A stretch of 8,375 nucleotides of DNA from Candidatus Bathyarchaeota archaeon (GTDB lineage Archaea > Thermoproteota > Bathyarchaeia > EX4484-135). The DNA lies in contig DQYM01000169.1 of assembly GCA_011040545.1 (NCBI GenBank), positions 1-8,375 of the forward strand. The letters run 5' to 3'. Below the pieces are notes generated by a model. The model worked only from the letters and a program-made list of their open reading frames with translations, had not been told where the DNA came from and did not search any database. Shown in pieces: positions 1 through 4,872 of this stretch (positions are counted from its first letter, which is position 1; each line of letters starts with the position of its first letter). The position numbers were made by a program, and so were the translations under genes.

Positions 1-714
1 GATGGCCGTAAGTTCATGGAGGCTGCCCGTGAGGTCGCCCCAAGGAAGCCAATAGTGGTCCTGAAGGCTGGTCGGACGGAGGCTGGCTCTAGGGCTGCCC
101 TCTCCCACACGGGCTGGCTAGCTGGGCAGGCTGCTATCTACGATGCTGCCTTCAAGCAGTGTGGCGTTATTCAGGCTAGGAACTTTGAGGAGCTCTTTGA
201 TATGGCTAAGGCCCTAGCCCTCCAGCCACCAGCTGAGGGGCCAAGGGTAGCTATGGTTACTAATGGGGCTGGGCCATGCGTTATGGCAGCAGATGCCATA
301 GTTGAGCGTGGCCTTGAGCTAGCCTCCTACGAGCCCAAGACGGTTGAGTTCCTGAGGGCCGAGCTACCGCCCTTCTGCATACCTGGCAACCCAGTAGATC
401 TAACTGGCTCAGCTACATCAAGGGAGTATGAGGTGGCCATGAGGGCCTTGCTAGAGGACCCAAATGTGGATTTGCTCATGCCATTCTTCGTGTTCCAGGA
501 CACGCCCCTAGATGAGCACATCATAGATGTGGTAGCTGAAATGAGGCGCTACGGCAAGCCCATCGTGTGCTGTGCTGCAGGTGGCCCATACACACGTAGG
601 CAGGCTAGGAGGCTTGAGGACCTCGGCGTGCCTGTCTACCCGATACCTGAGCGAGCGGTAGCTGCTGCCTACGCCCTAGTGGCCTATGGGCAGGTGAGGA
701 AACGCTATACGTAG
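1..714 (+). CDS. ADP-forming acyl-CoA (acetyl-CoA) synthetase, alpha chain, 5'-truncated by window edge
   Basis: C-terminal 237 residues of the alpha subunit of NDP-forming acyl-CoA synthetase, which turns acyl-CoA, ADP and phosphate into acid, CoA and ATP in archaeal fermentative metabolism. The frame is open to base 1, and its first residues (DGRKFMEAAREV) already match the family interior, so the ATG at 16 is not the start. Roughly half of a typical 450-470 residue chain lies outside the window. Visible marks are SHTG at residues 35-38, whose His is the phosphorylated residue in this family; VTNGAGPCVMAAD at 86-98, the start of a succinyl-CoA-ligase-like domain; and PGNPVDLTG at 128-136. 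The chain stops without an ATP-grasp domain, so the beta chain must be a separate gene, not seen here. The acyl substrate cannot be read from the sequence. The stop at 712-714 sits just before the promoter of the next gene. Confidence 0.9.
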   Translation, partial: DGRKFMEAAREVAPRKPIVVLKAGRTEAGSRAALSHTGWLAGQAAIYDAAFKQCGVIQARNFEELFDMAKALALQPPAEGPRVAMVTNGAGPCVMAADAIVERGLELASYEPKTVEFLRAELPPFCIPGNPVDLTGSATSREYEVAMRALLEDPNVDLLMPFFVFQDTPLDEHIIDVVAEMRRYGKPIVCCAAGGPYTRRQARRLEDLGVPVYPIPERAVAAAYALVAYGQVRKRYT

Positions 715-728
715 TGAAGCCTTTTAAG
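715..728 (+). promoter_or_regulatory. Possible BRE/TATA promoter of the Roadblock/LC7 gene
   Basis: TTTTAAG at 722-728, preceded by purine-rich TGAAGC, resembles an archaeal TATA box with a BRE. Its centre is about 37 bases before the ATG at 762, which would put transcription start near 750 and leave a leader of about 11 bases containing GGGGTG (749-754). It lies directly after the stop of the upstream gene, so it may be an internal promoter, with readthrough also possible. This rests on motif and spacing only. Confidence 0.4.
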
Positions 729-761
729 CTAGGGCAAGTAAGACCCCTGGGGTGTGCTGGG

Positions 762-1136
762 ATGTCCATATCAGAGCAAATTGCAGATAAGCTAAGGGCG
801 CTTGAGGCCCGTATGCCTGAAGTTGAAGCTGGCCTCGTAGCTACACCAGATGGCCTTACCATAGCTAGCGCCCTATCACCAGATGCAGATGAGGAGAGGA
901 TAGCTGCTATGTGCGCTGCTGCCTTCAGCACAGCCGAGAGGATCTGCAATGAGCTAAATAAGGGTCCTGTTCAGATGAGCTTTGTAAAAGGTGATGGTGG
1001 CTACGTGCTCATAACGAGCTCAGGTCCAAATGCCATATTGATGGTAATGGCAGCACCCAAGGCTAAGCTTGGCCTCCTCTTCCTTGAGATGAGGAGGCTA
1101 GCTAAGGAGATAGAGGAATTGGTTAAAGGCCCTTAA
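762..1136 (+). CDS. Roadblock/LC7 domain protein
   Basis: A 124-residue single-domain protein of the Roadblock/LC7 (MglB-like) fold. Such proteins dimerise and in other systems bind or regulate small Ras-like GTPases; the partner here is unknown. The typical pattern is visible: a helix (residues 4-16), the strand-turn VEAGLVATPDGLTIAS (21-36), an Ala-rich helix after DADEER (41-60), strands around GYVLITSSGPNAILMVMA (80-97), and a final amphipathic helix LGLLFLEMRRLAKEIEEL. No signal peptide or membrane segment. I chose the ATG at 762 because it has GGGGTG at 749-754, 7 bases upstream, and gives the usual family length. A GTG at 714 in the same frame would add 16 residues, but that extension overlaps the upstream stop and contains the TATA-like element. 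Its position after the acyl-CoA synthetase chain suggests linkage but proves no shared function. Confidence 0.85.
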   Translation: MSISEQIADKLRALEARMPEVEAGLVATPDGLTIASALSPDADEERIAAMCAAAFSTAERICNELNKGPVQMSFVKGDGGYVLITSSGPNAILMVMAAPKAKLGLLFLEMRRLAKEIEELVKGP

Positions 1137-1161
1137 GCTAGCATTAACCTAATAGCAAACC

Positions 1162-1166
1162 TTTTT
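1162..1166 (+). terminator. Weak T-tract terminator candidate after the Roadblock gene
   Basis: A run of five T (in CTTTTTCC) lies 26 bases after the Roadblock stop codon in the 57-base gap before the XPF gene. Archaeal intrinsic termination relies mainly on T-rich tracts, and T runs are scarce in this window. The tract is short and has no convincing hairpin, so this is tentative. Confidence 0.25.
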
Positions 1167-1179
1167 CCTAAGTAGCCAT

Positions 1180-1186
1180 AGGTGGT
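1180..1186 (+). promoter_or_regulatory. Ribosome-binding site deciding the XPF start
   Basis: AGGTGGT matches the archaeal Shine-Dalgarno core AGGTGAT with one change and ends 7 bases before the TTG at 1194. It overlaps the alternative GTG at 1182, which has no comparable site of its own, so the TTG is favoured. Confidence 0.5.
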
Positions 1187-1193
1187 ATTAGGC

Positions 1194-1892
1194 TTGTCCA
1201 AGGGCGAAGGGCCACTTATAATAGCTGACGTAAGGGAGAGCAGGCTAGTCATACTTGAGCTACGTAGGCTTGGGGCTCGTGTTGAGGAGAAGGCCATAAG
1301 CCCAGGTGATTACGTGGTCGGTGAGGGCTTCGGGGTTGAGCGTAAGTCCTTCTCTGATTTCATTCAATCAATTTTCAAGAAGCGCCTCTTCGAGCAAGTA
1401 GAACGCCTTAAGGAAGCCTACCCCCACTGCTGCCTTGTTGTAGAAGGCGATTCACTTAGGATAGCTAGCCTCCCAAATCCATCTATCTTCTGGGGAGCCC
1501 TAGCCAGGCTTATAACTGATGCAGAAGTGCCCGTCGCCTTCACGCCAGATGAAGCCCACACGGCCCTCTTCCTATACTCGTTGGCGAAGAAGCTTCAAGA
1601 GGCAGGTGAGAAGGTAGTTGCTCGCTATAAGCCAAAGATGATGAGCCTTAGGGAGCGACAGAGGTTCCTAGTTGAGGGCCTACCAGGGGTTGGGCCAAAG
1701 CTAGCTGATAGGCTCCTGAGGACCTTTGGCTCCGTCAGGGCGGTGTTCAACGCCTCAGAGCACATGCTAGCGAAGGTAAAGGGAGTTGGCCCAAAGAGGG
1801 CTAGGGAGATCAGGGCTGTAATAGATGCCCCCTACCTTGGCCAGGGGAGCCAGCTTGCCTTCTTCACCCGCACAGAGAAGGAAAAGCAATAG
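1194..1892 (+). CDS. xpf: XPF/ERCC4-type structure-specific DNA endonuclease (short crenarchaeal form)
   Basis: A 232-residue nuclease of the XPF/Mus81 family. It cleaves branched DNA such as 3' flaps and forks in repair and replication restart, usually as a homodimer stimulated by the PCNA clamp in Crenarchaeota. The N-terminal ERCC4 nuclease domain (about residues 7-145) shows the acidic D12 in IIADVRES, GDY at 38-40, and the signature VERKSFSD (residues 48-55; E49, R50, K51, D55). A double helix-hairpin-helix follows: GLPGVGPKLADRLL (162-175) and KGVGPKRAREIRAVI (196-210). There is no helicase domain, unlike euryarchaeal Hef. The tail has QGSQLAFF (217-224), close to but not a standard PCNA-binding box. 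Start: TTG 1194 because of AGGTGGT 7 bases upstream; GTG 1182 in the same frame would add four residues. The gene stands alone between two intergenic gaps of 57 and 183 bases. All catalytic residues appear intact. Confidence 0.92.
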   Translation: MSKGEGPLIIADVRESRLVILELRRLGARVEEKAISPGDYVVGEGFGVERKSFSDFIQSIFKKRLFEQVERLKEAYPHCCLVVEGDSLRIASLPNPSIFWGALARLITDAEVPVAFTPDEAHTALFLYSLAKKLQEAGEKVVARYKPKMMSLRERQRFLVEGLPGVGPKLADRLLRTFGSVRAVFNASEHMLAKVKGVGPKRAREIRAVIDAPYLGQGSQLAFFTRTEKEKQ

Positions 1893-1914
1893 AAGCATGT
1901 AGGAGCAGCTAAAG

Positions 1915-1954
1915 GGGAAGGTGCAATAGCCATTTAGGCTCAATTAACCTTCCC
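1915..1954 (+). repeat. Long imperfect hairpin downstream of xpf
   Basis: Outer arms GGGAAGGT (1915-1922) and ACCTTCCC (1947-1954) are perfectly complementary over 8 bases. Inside them AAT (1925-1927) can pair with ATT (1943-1945), and AGCC (1928-1931) with GGCT (1937-1940), around a five-base loop. This gives about 15 pairs with small bulges. It starts 22 bases after the XPF stop. It is not followed by a T-run, so a classical terminator is unlikely; 3' end stabilisation or a small RNA are alternatives. Confidence 0.5.
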
Positions 1955-2002
1955 TCAGCCTTAAGAACCGAAAAGCACCATCAACCATGGCTCTCTACTG
2001 CC

Positions 2003-2027
2003 TTTCTAGAGGTTATCCCTCTGGAGA
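2003..2027 (+). repeat. Second hairpin in the gap
   Basis: Arms CTAGAGG (2006-2012) and CCTCTGG (2018-2024) pair around the loop TTATC, with one T-G wobble. Flanking TTT (2003-2005) and AGA (2025-2027) extend it to about 10 pairs, including one more wobble. It ends at the edge of the promoter of the ubiquitin-like gene, so as DNA it could also be a protein-binding inverted repeat. Confidence 0.45.
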
Positions 2028-2040
2028 ATAACGTTAATAA
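2026..2040 (+). promoter_or_regulatory. Probable BRE/TATA promoter of the ubiquitin-like gene
   Basis: GAATAACG (2026-2033) followed by TTAATAA (2034-2040) fits an archaeal BRE plus TATA box. Start of transcription would be expected about 26 bases past the TATA centre, near 2063, leaving a short leader of about 13 bases before the ATG at 2076 with GAGGG (2069-2073) inside it. Confidence 0.45.
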
Positions 2041-2045
2041 GGAAC

Positions 2046-2067
2046 CTCCTTCCTCCAGGGGAAGGGG
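2046..2067 (+). repeat. Hairpin just upstream of the ubiquitin-like gene start
   Basis: CTCCTTCC (2046-2053, reading C-T-C-C-T-T-C-C) pairs with GGAAGGGG (2060-2067) around the loop TCCAGG, giving 8 pairs with one wobble, and ends 8 bases before the ATG. The left arm overlaps ACCTCC (2044-2049), a copy of the 16S anti-Shine-Dalgarno core. If transcription began upstream of it, this stem could mask or expose the ribosome-binding site; if it begins near 2063, only part is transcribed. Confidence 0.4.
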
Positions 2068-2075
2068 CGAGGGAC

Positions 2076-2282
2076 ATGGAGGCGCTCGTGGTCCTTAAGA
2101 CCGAGCCCTCGGAGGTAAGCTTGAAGGCCTTCTTAAAGAAGCAGGGCCTATTACCATACGTGCTGGGTGGCCTTATGTTGGTGTTCGTGAACGGCAAGCT
2201 CGTGGAGCCATCTGAGGTTGGCCTCATAACTATCTCCCCAAAGGATGAGGTAATCGTGCTACCACTGGCCCAGGGTGGCTAA
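2076..2282 (+). CDS. Ubiquitin-like beta-grasp protein (MoaD/ThiS/SAMP type)
   Basis: A 68-residue protein with the pattern of the MoaD/ThiS/SAMP family: an opening strand (EALVVLKTE), a helix (SLKAFLKKQGL, 16-25), the strand-turn VFVNGKLV (37-43), a segment before the last strand (SPKDEVIVLPL, 54-64), and the C-terminal Gly-Gly (67-68). In this family an E1-like enzyme adenylates the terminal Gly, which then carries sulfur for molybdopterin or tRNA thiolation, or is conjugated to lysines (SAMPylation). Which role applies here cannot be told: no E1 (MoeB/UbaA), MoaE or ThiG lies in the window. Start ATG 2076 has GAGGG 2 bases upstream and a purine-rich stretch before it. The coding sequence ends immediately after GG, so no processing is needed. 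It is closely followed by the unknown gene at 2311, whose possible GTG start at 2275 overlaps it. Confidence 0.75.
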   Translation: MEALVVLKTEPSEVSLKAFLKKQGLLPYVLGGLMLVFVNGKLVEPSEVGLITISPKDEVIVLPLAQGG

Positions 2283-2310
2283 GCCAAGTCGGCAAGTAGG
2301 CGAGGAGCTC

Positions 2311-3348
2311 ATGCCAGCGAGGTGGGGCAACGTGAAGGCCTTTAGGCCTACCCCTACCCTCGTATGCGAGGGCTGGGAGATAGAGGTCCTAGATGAGGAT
2401 TTAGTTAAGCTAACGTACAGGGCATCTGAGCCACCGATAGAGATGCTGTGGTATGCCGACCACGATATAGAGGTCTACGAGCTAGCTAGCTACATAGGGC
2501 TGATGAACAAGACGCTTGAGAAGGGCGAGCTTAGTGCTTGCGTAGGGGATGCATTCTACGAGTTAGTGCGTGAGGATGGGGAGTGGAGGCTAAGGGCCAG
2601 GGGAGGCTTGAACTTTGAGCTAGCAGGCCTAGATGTACGCCATGCCATGTGCATTACCTTGCTGCTAGCTTATGCTAAGAAGGAGGATCCCTTACGCAGT
2701 GATTTCTGCAAGGCCGTAAAGCTAATGGGCCTTATGCCCATTCTAGAGAGCCTTGGTAGAGTTGAGATCAGGTACCCCGATTTTGAGGTAGTGCTGAGCT
2801 GGCACGGCAGGAGGGTTCTAATCAAGCCCATAAGGGCTAAGCCGAAGAGCGAGCTCACGACCATAGCCAGCCTAATTGAAGCAGGCATTATTAGTGAAGA
2901 TGGCCTAGAGGTTGAGGTGCCAGATGAAGACATAGAGGACCTTGAGGGGCTTATGGCTGGGCTACTGCTAGGTGAAATAGATGAGGACGATATTGACCAG
3001 CTAGCTTCGTGCTCGTCCATTAGGAAAATGCTAGCCGAGCTAGTGGTATCCAAGGTGCCCCATGAGTCGCAGGTGAGCATAGAGGAGGACAAGGTCGTGG
3101 TGGAGAACTCATACGGCACCTGGGAGATCGACCTCAGCGATGGGGACCTCTACTTAAACGGCGAGCGCATATGCATTAGCCCTGTTAAGCCAGGGCCAGG
3201 CATGGTAGTTCTCCCTGGGCTAGGGGCTCTCTACCTAGGTGAGGATAGCCTAGGGGTCCTGGCCTCCCTAATCACGGCCCTAAGGCCAGAGGACGTGAAG
3301 GACCCACGTCTAAGGGGCCAGATTGAGCATTGTGCTACTAAGGGGTAG
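2311..3348 (+). CDS. Hypothetical acidic protein, function unknown
   Basis: A 345-residue protein I do not recognise. No signal peptide, membrane segment, nucleotide-binding loop or zinc-binding cluster is visible; the seven cysteines (19, 77, 114, 133, 234, 288, 341) are scattered. The most marked feature is an acidic region at 200-229 (14 Asp/Glu in 31 residues, no Lys/Arg) between a mixed alpha/beta N-terminal part and a C-terminal part rich in short strands (VVVENSYGTWEIDLSDG, 262-278; then a Gly/Pro-rich GPGMVVLPGLGALYLGED, 295-312). Base and codon use match the neighbours, so it does not look foreign. Start: ATG 2311 has GGCGAGGAG just upstream; an in-frame GTG at 2275 would add 12 residues and overlap the ubiquitin-like gene by 8 bases, so coupling is likely either way. 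A shared transcript suggests a partner or target of the ubiquitin-like protein, but this is inference. Its end overlaps the opposing oxidase gene by 11 bases. Confidence 0.8.
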   Translation: MPARWGNVKAFRPTPTLVCEGWEIEVLDEDLVKLTYRASEPPIEMLWYADHDIEVYELASYIGLMNKTLEKGELSACVGDAFYELVREDGEWRLRARGGLNFELAGLDVRHAMCITLLLAYAKKEDPLRSDFCKAVKLMGLMPILESLGRVEIRYPDFEVVLSWHGRRVLIKPIRAKPKSELTTIASLIEAGIISEDGLEVEVPDEDIEDLEGLMAGLLLGEIDEDDIDQLASCSSIRKMLAELVVSKVPHESQVSIEEDKVVVENSYGTWEIDLSDGDLYLNGERICISPVKPGPGMVVLPGLGALYLGEDSLGVLASLITALRPEDVKDPRLRGQIEHCATKG

Positions 3349-4747
3349 GCCTAGCCCCCTTAATTGGGACCTTCTTACCAGGATTCATTATGCCATAGGG
3401 GTCCAGCACTGCCTTAAGCTCTTGGCACAGCCTTACGACCTGCTGGCTTACCTCCAGCTCCAGTAGGCCAATCCTCGTCATGCCTATGCCATGCTCACCA
3501 GAGAGAGCACCGCCTAGCTGGACGGCTAGCTTTACTATCTCCCTCTCAGCCTCCCTCACATCTGGCCTAAATAGGTCCTCCTTGGCCACCAGTATGGTCG
3601 GGTGTAGGTGCCCATCCCCAGCGTGGCCGAATATGGCTATTGACAGGCCGTAGCGCTCAGCTAGATCCCTTATGCGCTCTACTAGCTCTGGCAGCCTTGA
3701 TGGTGGGACTATGACATCGCCCATCAGCATGCAGCCATGTACCTTCTCAAGGGCCTCGGCTGCTAGGGCACGCTTGGACCACATCTCATCGGCATTGAAG
3801 AAGACAGATGGCTCACCACAGCTTATGCCAAGGGCAGATATAGTTGCCTCTAGCTCAGCTAGCTTGAGCTCCATCTCGCTGAAACGCCTATCCTCGTCCT
3901 TAGACCAGCACTCAACCTCAAGCATGACGACTGCATCTTCCTCTGGGAAGCCGACCTTGTAGAACTTATTAACGGCCTCCATGGTAAGCCTATCCACGAG
4001 CTCCAGGGCCGATATATCTAGGCCAGCCTTGAAGAGTGCGTAAACGGCCCTACCAGCATCCCTAATATCGCTGAAGGGGAGGATAACGCCAAGCCTAGCT
4101 GGTGGGGCTGGGGCCAACTTGAATAGGACCTTCGTGAATAGGCCAAGCGTCCCCTCTGAGCCAACGAAAAGGCTCGTGAGGCCATAGGTGGAGACGTGCT
4201 TCCGTGTCCTAGAGCCAACCCATATCCTGCCGAGGGCTGGCGTTATGACCTCAAGCCCAATTACCCAATCCCTAGTTGGGCCGTACTTGTAGCTCCTTGG
4301 GCCTGAGGCATTCTCAGCTACCATGCCACCTATGGTGCACTGATCTCCAGATGCGGGGTTTGGGGGCAGGAAGAGGCCGTGTTCAGCTAGCTGGGCGTTT
4401 AGCTCATCGTATATCACGCCTGGCTCCACGAGTACCTGGTGGTCCTCTGGCCTAACCTCAAGGACCCTGTTCATGGCCGTGAAATCAACTACAACGCAGC
4501 CAGGAACTGGCACGGCACCACCGCTTAAGCCAGTTCCAGATCCCCTAGCTACCACGGGGACTTGGAACTCCACGGCAAGCTTAACGAGCTCCTCTACCTC
4601 AGAGGCATCCTTTGGCCTTACTACTGCAGAGGGAGGAGCTTCTATTTTTGTTTCATCCGACCAGTAGGATTTAGGTATGTCCTCAACTAGGAGCCTAGAA
4701 CCAAATATGTCCTCAAGCTCCCTTAGGAACTCTGTCCTCGTTTTCAA
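3338..4747 (-). CDS. FAD-linked oxidase, GlcD / D-lactate dehydrogenase family
   Basis: A 469-residue flavoprotein of the VAO/PCMH family that oxidises a D-2-hydroxyacid (glycolate, D-lactate or similar) to the 2-oxoacid. The FAD-binding domain (about 35-215) carries PKDASEVEELV (45-55), RGSGTGLSGG (68-77) and PPNPASGDQCTIGGM (128-142). The C-terminal FAD-oxidase domain has GHAGDGHLHP (374-383) and GEHGIG (417-422), which supply the metal-binding His and Glu in D-2-hydroxyglutarate dehydrogenase, and ends with DPYGIMNPGK (449-458). All hallmark motifs are intact. Start: TTG at 4747 gives the usual family length and lies about 30 bases from a TATA-like element at 4774-4779, fitting a nearly leaderless mRNA. 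A GTG at 4813 would add 22 residues rich in Tyr, Arg and Cys that look non-conserved. No GlcE/GlcF or Fe-S partner gene is in the window, so the electron acceptor and exact substrate are open. No signal peptide. Confidence 0.92.
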   Translation of the reverse strand: MKTRTEFLRELEDIFGSRLLVEDIPKSYWSDETKIEAPPSAVVRPKDASEVEELVKLAVEFQVPVVARGSGTGLSGGAVPVPGCVVVDFTAMNRVLEVRPEDHQVLVEPGVIYDELNAQLAEHGLFLPPNPASGDQCTIGGMVAENASGPRSYKYGPTRDWVIGLEVITPALGRIWVGSRTRKHVSTYGLTSLFVGSEGTLGLFTKVLFKLAPAPPARLGVILPFSDIRDAGRAVYALFKAGLDISALELVDRLTMEAVNKFYKVGFPEEDAVVMLEVECWSKDEDRRFSEMELKLAELEATISALGISCGEPSVFFNADEMWSKRALAAEALEKVHGCMLMGDVIVPPSRLPELVERIRDLAERYGLSIAIFGHAGDGHLHPTILVAKEDLFRPDVREAEREIVKLAVQLGGALSGEHGIGMTRIGLLELEVSQQVVRLCQELKAVLDPYGIMNPGKKVPIKGARPTP

Positions 4748-4773
4748 CCACCGAGGGGCTAGCCAGCAGTAGC

Positions 4774-4786
4774 GATATAGGTATTT
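4774..4786 (-). promoter_or_regulatory. Possible promoter of the FAD oxidase gene
   Basis: On the minus strand AAATAC (4786-4781) followed by CTATATC (4780-4774) resembles a BRE plus TATA box. Transcription would start near 4750, almost at the TTG at 4747. A second minus-strand reading, ATTTAAAA, comes from the palindromic psmA TATA box at 4821-4828, but its BRE is poor in this direction. Confidence 0.35.
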
Positions 4787-4813
4787 CGTGCATCTAGGGC
4801 CGTAGGCAGGCAC

Positions 4814-4828
4814 GTAAAGGTTTTAAAT
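4814..4828 (+). promoter_or_regulatory. BRE/TATA promoter of the proteasome-exosome operon
   Basis: GTAAAGG (4814-4820) followed by TTTTAAAT (4821-4828) is the best archaeal promoter in the window. Transcription should start near 4850, giving a leader of about 22 bases that includes the GAGGTG ribosome-binding site at 4860-4865. No other clear promoter is seen before the end of the window, so psmA to rrp42 are probably one transcript. Confidence 0.65.
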
Positions 4829-4859
4829 CTGTCCACCGCCCTTTAAGCCCCTGGAGCGA

Positions 4860-4865
4860 GAGGTG
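4860..4865 (+). promoter_or_regulatory. Ribosome-binding site deciding the psmA start
   Basis: GAGGTG is an exact match to the archaeal Shine-Dalgarno core and lies 7 bases before the ATG at 4873. The in-frame TTG at 4867 would be only one base away from it, so the ATG is the start. Confidence 0.7.
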
Positions 4866-4872
4866 CTTGAGA

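Larger units (their letters stand above)
1893..2075 (+). other. Intergenic region with three inverted repeats and a promoter
   Basis: The longest gene-free gap in the window. I see no convincing open reading frame on either strand, no tRNA-like fold, and no C/D-box pair. It holds three inverted repeats (1915-1954, 2003-2027, 2046-2067) and a TATA-like element near 2034-2040. The octamer GGGGAAGG occurs twice (1914-1921 and 2058-2065), each time as the 3' or 5' arm of a different stem. It may carry the end of the XPF transcript, a small structured RNA, or the control region of the ubiquitin-like gene. Confidence 0.6.

Noticed and set aside
605..949. Minus-strand open frame of 114 residues
   Set aside because: Lies opposite two well-supported genes, is rich in Ser/Ala as expected of a shadow frame, and has no promoter or ribosome-binding site.
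1638..1708. ATGATGA followed by CTGA, like a C/D-box guide RNA
   Set aside because: Lies in the XPF coding region and lacks internal D' and C' boxes; chance match.
2670..3119. Minus-strand open frame of 149 residues, Ser-rich
   Set aside because: A shadow of the acidic unknown gene: its Ser runs are the reverse complement of Glu/Asp codons.
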